64,000 nt of DNA from assembly GCA_016710625.1 (NCBI GenBank), contig JADJVK010000053.1, positions 62,001 through 126,000 of the forward strand, read 5' to 3'. This document shows, one piece after another, positions 7,681-17,900 of this stretch. The translations under genes and the position numbers were made by a program. The notes under the pieces are model-generated. The model was given only the letters and a program-made list of their open reading frames with translations, ran no database searches and was not told the origin of the DNA. Within the stretch, counting starts at the first letter, position 1. The number at the start of each line of letters is the position of its first letter. Source of the stretch: Saprospiraceae bacterium (lineage in GTDB: Bacteria; Bacteroidota; Bacteroidia; Chitinophagales; Saprospiraceae).

Positions 7681-10600
7681 TTACATATTTCTCCGATATT
7701 GCCCTCCTACTTCATAAAGAGCTCTTGTGATTTGACCTAAAGAACAATATTTTGCTGCCTCCATTAATCCATCAAATAGATTTTCATTTGCAATAGCCAT
7801 TTTCTGAAGCTGCTTTAACATCTCTTTGTTTTTCGCTTCATCCATTTTGGCAACATTTCTTACAGCATCTATTTGTAGCTCCTTCTCCTCAGTCGTAGAA
7901 CGGATGACTTCTAATGGCAAAATGGTGGGCGACCCTTCACTACTTAAAAATGTATTCACACCAATCAAAGGTAGTTCTCCAGTATGTTTTTGCATTTCGT
8001 AATACAAACTTTCCTCTTGAATTTTTCCCCTTTGATACATAGTTTCCATTGCTCCTAGGACACCGCCTCTTTCCGTAATTCTATCAAACTCAATCATCAC
8101 CGCTTCTTCTACCAAATCCGTCAATTCTTCAATGATGAAAGATCCTTGCATCGGGTTTTCATTTTTTGCTAGTCCCAATTCGTGGTTAATAATCAACTGA
8201 ATCGCCATTGCTCTACGAACAGATTCTTCTGTAGGGGTTGTGATGGCTTCATCGTAAGCATTGGTATGCAACGAGTTGCAATTGTCATAGATAGCATATA
8301 GTGCCTGAAGGGTGGTTCTTATATCATTAAAAGCGATTTCTTGTGCATGAAGTGATCTCCCTGAAGTCTGAATATGGTATTTCAACATTTGGCTTCTTTC
8401 ATCCGCATTGTATTTGAATTTCATAGCTTTTGCCCAGATTCTCCTCGCCACTCTGCCGATAACCGCATATTCAGGATCTACTCCATTTGAAAAGAAAAAG
8501 GATAGATTTGGTGCAAATTTATTCACATCCATTCCTCTACTAACATAGTATTCCACAAAGTGAAACCATTCGAAAGGGTAAATGCTAACTGAGAAATTGG
8601 GTTGGCTCCTGCTTCAGCAATGTGGTAACCAGAAATGGAAACGGAATAGAAATTTCTTACCAGATGATTGATGAAATATTGCTGCACATCGCCCATCAAT
8701 CTCAATGAAAATTCCGTGCTAAAGATACAAGTATTTTGGGCTTGATCCTCTTTCAAGATATCCGCCTGTACCGTTCCTCTAACAGATGATAATGCCTTTT
8801 CTTTCAATGTGTTATAGACATCATTTGGCAATATTTCATCTCCTGTTACTCCTAGTAATAATAAACCCAATCCATTATTTCCTTCAGGCAAATCACCAAC
8901 ATAACTCGGTCTTTTCAACCCTTTGGCATCATATTTTGCTTTTAATCTCTCTTCTACTGCTTTTTCTAAACCATTTTCACGAATATATTTTTCACATTGT
9001 TGGTCAATAGCCGCATTCATGAAAAAAGCACAAATCGTGGATGCAGGACCATTAATAGTCATACTCACCGATGTTTTGGGATCACAAAGGTCGAATCCTG
9101 AATACAACTTTTTGGCGTCATCCAAGCAACAAATGCTTACTCCAGAGTTGCCTATTTTTCCATATATATCTGGTCTGTGGTCAGGATCTTCACCATATAA
9201 AGTCACTGAGTCGAAGGCTGTAGATAATCGAATGGCTGGCATTCCTAGACTTACATAGTGGAACCTTCGGTTCGTCCTTTCCGGATTTCCTTCTCCTGCA
9301 AACATCCTTGTTGGATCCTCACCTTCTCTTTTGAAAGGAAAAACTCCAGCTGTATATGGAAAATCTCCTGGTACATTTTCTTGTAAGCTCCACTGTAATA
9401 TTTCTCCCCAATCCTCATATCTTGGTAAGGAAACTCTAGGGATTTTCGTCTGAGACAAAGATTTTCGATAAGTAGGGACTCTTATTTCTTTCCCTCTCAC
9501 CAAATAAATATATTCATCAGATTGGTATCTCGCCTTTTTCTCCTTCCAAGTATCTATTATTTTTTTGTTCGTACCATCCAAAAGAAGAGCAATATCCTCG
9601 TACAACTTTTGTAATCCTTCTACGATAGCAGTTTGCCCTTTTTGGGTTGCAATCTGAATAGAATTCTGTAAGCCAAATAGTTGTCTAGCTATTGCCGCTT
9701 GATCAATTGCTTTTTTGTTATAATTTCGAACCAAATCTGAAATTTCGGATAAATATCTTGTCCTAGATGGCGGGATAATGTAAACCTTTTCTGAAATATC
9801 TGTATCTTCTAAATATCTTGATTTTAAAGCTTCTTGACCTGTTTTTTCGGCAATCTTATTCATCACTGCTCTATACAGGTTGTTCATCCCTGGGTCATTG
9901 AATTGCGAAGCTATAGTTCCAAAAACTGGTAAATCATCCAGTGGTGTTTCCCATAAATTATGGTTTCTTTGGTACTGTTTTCTGACGTCTCTCAAGGCAT
10001 CTAGGGCTCCTCTTTTGTCAAATTTATTCAATGCAATCACATCAGCAAAATCCAACATATCAATTTTTTCCAATTGCGTTGCTGCTCCATATTCTGGCGT
10101 CATCACATATAAGGAAACATCAGAATGATCCAATATTTCTGTATCACTTTGCCCTATGCCCGACGTTTCTAATATAATAAGGTCAAATTGTGCTGCTTTT
10201 AATATATTGAGTGCTTCTGGAATGTGTTTGCTTAGTGCCAAATTGCTTTGCCTCGTCGCTAATGATCGCATATATACTCGATTATTCACGATGGCATTCA
10301 TTCGAATCCTATCTCCCAATAGTGCACCCCCTGTTTTCCTTTTGGAAGGATCTACGGAGACGATAGCAATGTGTTTATCCGGAAATTCCATTAAAAAACG
10401 GCGAACTAATTCGTCCACCAAGCTAGATTTTCCTGCACCACCTGTTCCTGTAATTCCTAAAATGGGTGCGGAAACCAAATGTTTGAGCTTTTCATGAACC
10501 TCGTCCATGATGGGCTGCACCAAATCAGGGTTGTTTTCTACTGCAGAAATTAATCGTGCAATCGCCCTATCACTGATGCTTCGTTTCACATCATTCAATA

Positions 10601-11120
10601 TTTTCCTTTGGTCTTTATCGGATGCTTCGCCATATGCTTCTTTCATGGCAGCTTTCCATCGATCAACGGATAGGTTTCCAGTAGGGAAATCGCATTTTTG
10701 CAAAACATCATTAATCATCCCTTGCAAACCCATTGCTCTACCATCGTCGGGATGATAAATTCTGGCAATACCATATTTTTGGAGTTCCGCAATTTCGGAA
10801 GGTAAGATGGTTCCTCCACCGCCGCCAAATATTTTGATATGGCTAGCATCTCTTTCTTTCAAAAGATCATACATATATTTGAAAAACTCAACATGCCCTC
10901 CTTGATATGAAGTAATTGCAATCCCTTGCACATCTTCTTGAATGGCAGTATTGACGATTTCTTCCACACTCCTATTATGGCCAAGGTGAATTATTTCAGC
11001 ACCTGAGCTTTGCATGATTCTTCGCATGATATTTATGGCAGCATCATGACCATCGAAAAGGGAGGCAGCGGTTACTAACCGAATTTTATTTTGAGGTTGA
11101 TATGCAGAAACTGGTTCCAT
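7681..11120 (-). CDS. icmF: Fused isobutyryl-CoA-type mutase IcmF (B12 domain, G-protein chaperone and mutase in one chain), frameshifted
   Basis: IcmF interconverts branched and linear acyl-CoAs (isobutyryl/n-butyryl) with coenzyme B12 and carries its own GTPase chaperone. The order is: B12-binding domain (LFDGHDAAINIMRR; residues 1-140), MeaI-like GTPase (Walker A GITGTGGAGKSS at about 222, then NKFDK), linker, and TIM-barrel mutase. The signature TAGVFPFKREGEDPTRM has the Phe of isobutyryl-type mutases where methylmalonyl-CoA mutase has a Tyr context. The reading frame is split into 11120-8523 and 8556-7681. In the coding strand, TTC ACT TT-GTG GAA lacks one T at 8557-8559; restoring it gives GFTFVEYYVSRGMD and one chain of about 1146 residues. 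Probably a sequencing error. Confidence 0.92.
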
Positions 11121-11146
11121 CTTACTAAAATTTTGTAAAACTGGTG

Positions 11147-11154
11147 CAAATATA
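11147..11154 (-). promoter_or_regulatory. icmF promoter -7 element (TATATTTG)
   Basis: This is an exact TAnnTTTG match on the minus strand, 27 bp before the icmF ATG at 11120. No TTG is seen at the right spacing, so only the -7 part is supported. Confidence 0.35.
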
Positions 11155-11197
11155 CAAAAAATTATGGGGAGAAATTGAATGAACTTATAAGAAAGAA

Positions 11198-11229
11198 AAA
11201 AGACCTACCAAATGAATGATAGGTCTTTT
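11198..11229 (-). terminator. Rho-independent terminator after pckA
   Basis: The perfect 10-bp arms AAAAGACCTA and TAGGTCTTTT enclose a 12-nt loop, with a T-run following in the minus-strand direction. It lies directly after the pckA stop and before the icmF promoter. Confidence 0.85.
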
Positions 11230-11239
11230 AATATTTTTT

Positions 11240-12829
11240 TTAAACCGTTTTCGGTCCTGCATTTATTATCTCTGCACTACAACCTTCTTCAAATTGTTTG
11301 AAATTATTATTAAATAATCCAACTAATTTATTGGCTGTATTATTGAATGCGGCTTTGTCTTTCCAAGTATTTTCTGGCTGTAATATTTCTGTTGGCACAT
11401 TCGGACAACTTGTTGGTATTTCGAAACCAAATCTTGCATCTTTCACAAATGCTACATTATCTAAGCCACCATTGTGGATAGCATCAATAATTGCTCTTGT
11501 GAAACTCAATTTCATTCTACTTCCAGTGCCATAGCTTCCGCCAGACCATCCTGTATTCACTAACCAAGCATTCGCCTTATAGGTATTCATTTTGTCTGCT
11601 AAAAGCTCTGCATATTTGCTAGGATGCCACACCATGAAGGCTGCTCCAAAACAAGCTGAGAAAGTAGCAGATGGCTCCGTTACGCCTTCTTCTGTTCCAG
11701 CTACTTTTGCAGTATATCCACTGATGAAATGATACATTGATTGCTCTGGAGTAAGTTTACTTACTGGAGGCAACACACCGAATGCATCGCAAGTAAGGAA
11801 AATAATATTCTTTGGATGCCCTGCAACACATGGTATTTTTGCATTTGGAATATCTTCGATTGGGTAAGCAGCTCTTGTGTTTTCTGTTATCTCGTCGCTA
11901 TCATAATTTACTTGATGAGTATCTGCATCGAACATCACATTTTCTAACACAGTACCAAATTTGATTGCATTGAAAATCTCTGGTTCTTTTTCAGCAGATA
12001 AATTGATTGCTTTTGCATAACAACCTCCTTCTATATTGAATACACCATTATCCGACCAGCAATGTTCATCATCGCCAATCAACATTCTATGAGGATCTGC
12101 CGATAGGGTTGTTTTTCCAGTTCCTGACAATCCAAAAAACAAAGAAACATCTTTATTAGGACCTTCATTTGCAGAGCAATGCATGGACATGATATTATTC
12201 AATGGCATGATATAATTCATGATTGTGAAAATACCCTTTTTCATTTCTCCAGCATACTCCGTTCCTAAAATGATGAACTCTTTTCTTTCGAAACTCAAAT
12301 CGATACTAGTTGGAGAAGACATATAGCTTGTATATCTATTTGCAACAAACTCACCACCAATGAATATTACATAATCTGGCTCACCATAGTTTTCTAATTC
12401 TGCTTCAGTTGGTCTGATAAGCATGTTCCACATGAACAATGCATGATAAGGTCTAGTACAGATGATTCTAGTTTTGATACGATATTTAGGATCCCAACCA
12501 GCAAATCCATCTACCACATAAAGCCGCTCTTTTAAATTGAAATAATCCAAAACTCTTTGGCGGTTAACCATGAAAGTATGATCATCCATTTTGATATTTA
12601 CATTACCCCACCATATATTTTTTTCGCTATCTGGATGCTGGATAATTCTTTTATCTTTAGGGCTCCTTCCTGTTTTTTTACCGGATCTTAACATCAAAGC
12701 ACCGACACTGGAAATATGGGCATCTTTGTCAAAATTAATGGCATGTTCGTACAATGCAGCTGGAGAAACATTTCTTAAAATATCTTCAACGGTGATACCG
12801 TAAGAAGAAAGGTCAACTTTTTTCGGCAT
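11240..12829 (-). CDS. pckA: Phosphoenolpyruvate carboxykinase (ATP)
   Basis: PckA decarboxylates and phosphorylates oxaloacetate to PEP with ATP, the first committed step of gluconeogenesis. The 529 residues match the ATP-dependent class. The P-loop GLSGTGKTTLSADPHR (about residues 233-248), the metal-binding IGDDEHCWSDNGVFNIEGG just after it, and SPKDKRI near the N-terminus are all intact. It has its own promoter (TTG-N22-TAACTTTG) and terminator, so it is monocistronic. With icmF and acs in the same window, it supports growth on short acyl compounds or amino acids with sugar made by gluconeogenesis. Confidence 0.97.
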   Translation of the reverse strand: MPKKVDLSSYGITVEDILRNVSPAALYEHAINFDKDAHISSVGALMLRSGKKTGRSPKDKRIIQHPDSEKNIWWGNVNIKMDDHTFMVNRQRVLDYFNLKERLYVVDGFAGWDPKYRIKTRIICTRPYHALFMWNMLIRPTEAELENYGEPDYVIFIGGEFVANRYTSYMSSPTSIDLSFERKEFIILGTEYAGEMKKGIFTIMNYIMPLNNIMSMHCSANEGPNKDVSLFFGLSGTGKTTLSADPHRMLIGDDEHCWSDNGVFNIEGGCYAKAINLSAEKEPEIFNAIKFGTVLENVMFDADTHQVNYDSDEITENTRAAYPIEDIPNAKIPCVAGHPKNIIFLTCDAFGVLPPVSKLTPEQSMYHFISGYTAKVAGTEEGVTEPSATFSACFGAAFMVWHPSKYAELLADKMNTYKANAWLVNTGWSGGSYGTGSRMKLSFTRAIIDAIHNGGLDNVAFVKDARFGFEIPTSCPNVPTEILQPENTWKDKAAFNNTANKLVGLFNNNFKQFEEGCSAEIINAGPKTV

Positions 12830-12865
12830 AATAATATTTGGTTAGTCAATAAAAATTTGGTAGGA

Positions 12866-12898
12866 CAAAGTTAAGAAAAATATGCCAAAAGCTGGCAA
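12866..12898 (-). promoter_or_regulatory. pckA promoter (TTG-N22-TAACTTTG)
   Basis: Read on the minus strand, TTG (12898-12896) is followed after 22 bp by TAACTTTG (12873-12866), both matching the Bacteroidota consensus. The pckA ATG is 37 bp further on. Confidence 0.6.
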
Positions 12899-12958
12899 TT
12901 ATCACCAATATTGTTACAACGAAAATTAAATAAGTTTAGTAAAATATGTATCGGTTGA

Positions 12959-13459
12959 TTACCTAATCATTTTTAAAAAAGAGCCAACTAACCAATTAGA
13001 ATCGGCTTTTATTAGGCTATCCAAAGTATTATCTGCTTTTATGGAAAATAGCCGAATATCTTGTATTCTTTCACAAAATGCTTTCGATTCGGGGCAACTA
13101 TTCTCTACTACTGATAATTCATCTAAAACTTTTATGACGGGCTCTAATTCTTTCTTTTTTCTGTGGATGATGATCTGTTTTATAACTTTCCACATATCTT
13201 TTTCGGCTGAAAAATATTCTTTCCTATCGCCGCATTTCACTTCTTTAAATACCAACCCCCAATCCATTAATGCTCTGATATTCATGTTTGCATTGCCTCT
13301 CGAAATTTGCAATTCATCCATAATATCATCGGCATTCAGCGGTTTGCATGAAACTAACAATAAGGCGTGCACCTGAGCCATCGTTCTATTGATTCCCCAC
13401 TCAGTGGCTAACGTTCCCCAAGTATTTATAAATTTATCTTTTGCTTCTTTTAGTTCCAT
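12959..13459 (-). CDS. GbsR/MarR-type winged-helix transcriptional regulator
   Basis: This is a 166-residue DNA-binding protein. The N-terminal GTLATEWGINRTMAQVHALL resembles the GbsR branch of the MarR superfamily. It is followed by the recognition helix region LNADDIMDELQISRGNANMN (about 57-76) and the wing FKEVKCGDRKEYF (about 91-103). The C-terminal half is helical, probably for dimerisation. It lies 68 bp after gcvT on the same strand. GbsR-type proteins respond to choline or related solutes in Bacillus; here the ligand is unknown and the link to gcvT is only positional. Confidence 0.85.
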   Translation of the reverse strand: MELKEAKDKFINTWGTLATEWGINRTMAQVHALLLVSCKPLNADDIMDELQISRGNANMNIRALMDWGLVFKEVKCGDRKEYFSAEKDMWKVIKQIIIHRKKKELEPVIKVLDELSVVENSCPESKAFCERIQDIRLFSIKADNTLDSLIKADSNWLVGSFLKMIR

Positions 13460-13527
13460 GATATTTTACATACCCTAGTTAAATGCAAATTATCAGTAAT
13501 TGTTTAATTGAAAGCAATTATTTTTTA

Positions 13528-14634
13528 TTAGCCTTTATAAAATGGAGGTTTTGTAACTGTTGCTTGCATTTTTTTACCACCAGTAGAGATAAAAATTTCA
13601 GAACCTTCTTTAGTGAATGGCGTTGCAACATATCCCATCCCAATAGGTATTTCCAAAGATGGGGAAGACGTTCCTGATGTAACTTTTCCAATTACATTTC
13701 CACTAGCATCTTCAATTAAATAATCATGGCGAGGCACTCTTCTATCATTCACCACAAATCCAACTAATTTTCTATCTGTTCCGTTTGCTTTATGATTTGC
13801 GATAGCTTCAGAAGAATTAAAAGCACCTTTGTTAAGTTTTGTAATCCATCCTAATCCTGCTTCTATTGGAGATGTAGTATCGTCAATATCATTTCCATAC
13901 AAACAGAATCCCATTTCTAATCTTAAGGTGTCTCTAGCTCCAAGACCAATTGGTTTGATATCATAAGACTTACCAGCTTCAAAAATGGCATCCCATATTG
14001 CTTCAGTATCCAAATCATTCGCATAAATCTCAAACCCTCCAGCACCAGTATAACCTGTGGCAGAAATCAAAACATTATCAAAACCAGCAAATTTTCCTTT
14101 TACAAAATTGTAGTATTTGATAGCTGACAAATCAATATCCGTTAATTTTTGAAGTACTTCTGTTGCTTTCGGACCTTGAACAGCCAACAAGCCAGTTCGG
14201 TCAGAAATATTAATCATCTGTACGTCAAAAGTGTTATTTTCAGAAATCCAATTCCAATCTTTCTCCATATTGGAAGCATTTACTACCAATAAAAAAGCCT
14301 GCTCCCCTTCACTACAATAATCCTCTGGTAATCTATATACTAACAAATCATCTACGATTCCACCATTCAAGTTAGGCATACAAGAATACTGTACATCGCC
14401 AATATTTAGCTTGGAAGCATCATTAGTAGTCACTTTTTGAACCAATGCTAATGCATCTTTTCCTCTTAGTACAAATTCACCCATATGAGTCACATCAAAT
14501 ACACCAACACCATTTCTAACTGCCTGATGTTCCTCTTTTATAGAAGTGTAGGAAATGGGCATATTGTAGCCTGCAAATTCTGCCATTTTAGCACCCAATG
14601 CTATATGTCTATGAGTAAGCGGAGTAGTTTTCAA
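13528..14634 (-). CDS. gcvT: Glycine cleavage system aminomethyltransferase (T protein)
   Basis: GcvT takes the aminomethyl group from the lipoyl arm of GcvH, releases ammonia and makes 5,10-methylene-THF. The 368 residues match the family. Visible motifs are the N-terminal GAKMAEFAGYNMPI, VFDVTHMGE (about 45-53), the folate-pocket TGYTGAGGFEIY with its key residues (about 195-206) and GLGARDTLRLEMGFCLYGND (about 230-249). It is upstream of the GbsR-type regulator on the same strand and divergent from the large T9SS protein. I looked for a glycine riboswitch in the 270-bp upstream gap and saw none. Confidence 0.96.
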   Translation of the reverse strand: MKTTPLTHRHIALGAKMAEFAGYNMPISYTSIKEEHQAVRNGVGVFDVTHMGEFVLRGKDALALVQKVTTNDASKLNIGDVQYSCMPNLNGGIVDDLLVYRLPEDYCSEGEQAFLLVVNASNMEKDWNWISENNTFDVQMINISDRTGLLAVQGPKATEVLQKLTDIDLSAIKYYNFVKGKFAGFDNVLISATGYTGAGGFEIYANDLDTEAIWDAIFEAGKSYDIKPIGLGARDTLRLEMGFCLYGNDIDDTTSPIEAGLGWITKLNKGAFNSSEAIANHKANGTDRKLVGFVVNDRRVPRHDYLIEDASGNVIGKVTSGTSSPSLEIPIGMGYVATPFTKEGSEIFISTGGKKMQATVTKPPFYKG

Positions 14635-14662
14635 TGCAAAAGATTTTTTTGTTAATAAAAAA

Positions 14663-14670
14663 CAAAGATA
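14663..14670 (-). promoter_or_regulatory. gcvT promoter -7 element (TATCTTTG)
   Basis: This is an exact TAnnTTTG match on the minus strand, 28 bp before the gcvT ATG. The -33 TTG is not evident. The rest of the gap to 14904 is AT-rich with no open frame or clear hairpin. Confidence 0.38.
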
Positions 14671-14904
14671 TTAATGAATTTGCATTTAACCTTTATTTAA
14701 ATTGTATAATTTTCTTGCCAGCCTTTTATTTATACTTTTTCATTAAAATCCATTAAAGAAATTTGAAAAAGATTATATGAAAAAAATCACTCAATAACAG
14801 CTGTTTCCCCTGTTACAACAAATTGTTTACTTAATTAAGAATCTTAATTAAAAAAATAAAATTTGAAACAAATTATCATACTTTAGCAAATTAAAATTTA
14901 CTAT

Positions 14905-17900
14905 ATGCAAAAATTGTTTATACTTATTTTCTTTGTTGTGTTTACGAGCCCAATAATTGCTCAAGAATGGGTGGAAAAAATGACCAATCCAGAAAATCAA
15001 AATTTTTATGAAATTCAAACCCTATTCAATAATTACTGGAAAGATAGACCAATAGAAAAGGGGCAAGGTTATAAACAATTCAAAAGATGGGAACACCATT
15101 GGGAAAACCGTATCAAACCTGATGGTACCTTTTATGAAGATGGCTTAAAAGATAAAGAATGGAATCGCTATCTTAAATCCAATGGTCAAAGCAGAAATAT
15201 CAAAGCCAATTGGCAACCTTTAGGTCCAAATTATTCTCCAGGAGGATATGCTGGTCTGGGGAGAATTGCTTCAATTGCTTTTCATCCAACCGACCCAAAA
15301 ACCATTTGGGTGGGAGCTGCTGGTGGTGGACTTTGGAAATCAACTGATGGTGGAGTAAATTGGAAAACAACAACGGATACTTTCACCGTATTAGGAATCT
15401 CAGGAATCATAATTGACAAAGCCAATCCAGATGTGATGTATGTTGCAACAGGAGATGGGGATGCTGGTGATAACAATTCAATAGGTGTACTAAAATCAAT
15501 AGATGGTGGTGTCAATTGGGCAAAGACTGGTTTAGTGTGGGCAACTAGCAATGGAAGAAGAATCAGGAAACTAATCCAAGACCCCGATGATCCAAATATG
15601 CTTTTGGCAGCAACCACTGCTGGAATCTACCAAACGACAGATGCTGGGGTAACCTGGAAATCAGTGAAAAGTGGAAACTATTTCGATATTGAAGCGAACC
15701 CAAAAGCTGCAACTAAAATATTTTATGCTTCAAATGCCAATCAATTATTCAAATCATCAGATAATGGCGCAACTTGGACTACCATTCAAACAATTACTGG
15801 TGCCAATAGAATCGCTATTGCAATCGCCCCATCCAATGATTCCACGGTGTATGCCCTTTGCTCAAAATCTTCCGATAGTGGTTTATTAGGTGTTTATAAA
15901 TCAACCAATAGTGGTAACTCTTATGTGTTACAATCTGACAAACCCAATATTTTAAGTGGAAGCAAGGATGGCTCTTCTGCTGGTGGACAAGGTTGGTACG
16001 ATTTGATTATCACTGTAGATCCATTGAATGCCAATGTCGTTTATACTGGTGGAGTAACCACTTGGAAATCAACCGATGGTGGATTAACTTGGGCATTAAA
16101 TTCGTTTTGGTACAATATCTCTGGTGTTCCAGCTGTTCATGCCGACAAACATGTTTTTGAATGGCAAAATAGCATTACACTTTGGGAAGGCAATGACGGT
16201 GGCGTTTACAGAACAACAAATGGTGGGACCTCATGGACTTATCTCAGTAGTACAATGGAAATTTCGCAGATGTATCGGATGAGTGTCTCACAGAAAGATG
16301 CAAAAGCAATTACTGGATTACAAGACAACGGAACAAAACTTAAACTGAGCAATGGAAATTGGTCGGATGTGTTAGGGGGTGATGGGATGCAATGTGCAAT
16401 CCACCCAACAAATCCAAGTGTCATGTATGGTTGTATTCAAAATGGAGCATTGAATCGATCTAATAATGGTGGTAGCAATTGGGTGAATATTCAAAACAAT
16501 ATTCCTGGTAAACCAAGTGGTGCTTGGATAACGCCTTTTGCCCTTCATGCTAGCAACCCTAATTTGGTTGTAGCTGGATATAAAGAAGTATATAAATCGA
16601 ATAACCAAGGGGGTTCTTGGGTTGCTATCAGCAAAAATCTTTCTAATTCCAATTTGAATTATTTGTTTATTGCTCCTTCCGATTCCAATTATATTTATGC
16701 AGCAAAATCAGACTCCATTTACAAAACAAGAAATGGTGGAGCCACTTGGGTGAAATATCCAACTCCTGGTAGTATTTCTAATTTCTGTATTCACCCAAAA
16801 AATCCTGAAATTCTTTGGGCGGTGAGAAGCAATTACTCAGCTAATCAAAAAGTGTATAAATCAAAAGATGGCGGTGCTACTTGGACAAACATAAGTGGAT
16901 CATTGCCCAATATTCCAGCAAACAGCATTGAATACCAGGTCGGTACCAATGATGGTTTGTATGTCGGAATGGATATGGGTGTTTTCTATAAGGATAGCAC
17001 AATGGCTGATTGGGTACTTTTTGCAGATGGATTGCCTAATGCAGAAGTGACCGATATGGAAATTAAATATGATGAGGGCAAAATATATGCCTCCACATAT
17101 GGAAGAGGACTATGGAAATCTGATTGGTATAGCTGCACGGTCGATTCAATTTCTTTAGCAGTTACTAATTGCAATGATTATACATGGGGCGGTATAAAAT
17201 ATGACCAATCAGGAACTTATACAAGGTCGTTTAAGAACAAATTTGGTTGTGATAGTATCGTTAGCCTTAATTTGACTTTACTTCCAACTTCGACTAATAA
17301 TCTATCTATTACTGCCTGCGAATCTTATACTTTAAATAAGCAGACTTACACCCAAAGTGGTAGTTATGTTCAAAAACTTAAGAATTCAATAGGTTGTGAT
17401 AGCACCATAAATTTAGAGCTAACGATCCATTCTCCGTCAAGCTCTGAGTTGTCGGTAACTGCTTGTGAAACCTATTCTTGGTTCGGAAAAGATTATACTG
17501 ATAGTGGCAATTATACACAAAATCTTGTAAATGCTGTTGGCTGTGATAGTACGATAACGCTTCACCTTACAATAGGTAAAAATGAAAACAAAACGATTCC
17601 TATTTCTGCCTGTACAGCTTACTCTTGGAATGGAATAACATATAACAAATCAGGTCTTTACACCCAAAAACTTACTAGCCATTTAGGTTGTGATAGTACC
17701 GTTACGATCAACTTGGATATTGATACCATTATCAACGTTACTTTGGATATAAGCTCTTGTAATGGGTACTTATGGGAGGATACAACTTTTACAAATTCTG
17801 GACAATTTTTCAAGCAATATAAAAGTAGTACCGGTTGCGATAGCAATGTGGTGCTGAATCTGACCATTTACCCATCGCTCCAAACACAATTAAAAGAGGC

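Noticed and set aside
8523..8560. Programmed frameshift in icmF
   Set aside because: There is no slippery heptamer or following pseudoknot, and one missing T explains it, as in other broken genes of the window.
8786..10755. Several open frames of 70-115 residues opposite icmF
   Set aside because: They are antisense to a well-supported gene and have no recognisable domain or start context.
14635..14904. Glycine riboswitch upstream of gcvT
   Set aside because: The gap is AT-rich with no tandem aptamer-like helices or terminator hairpin on the gcvT strand.
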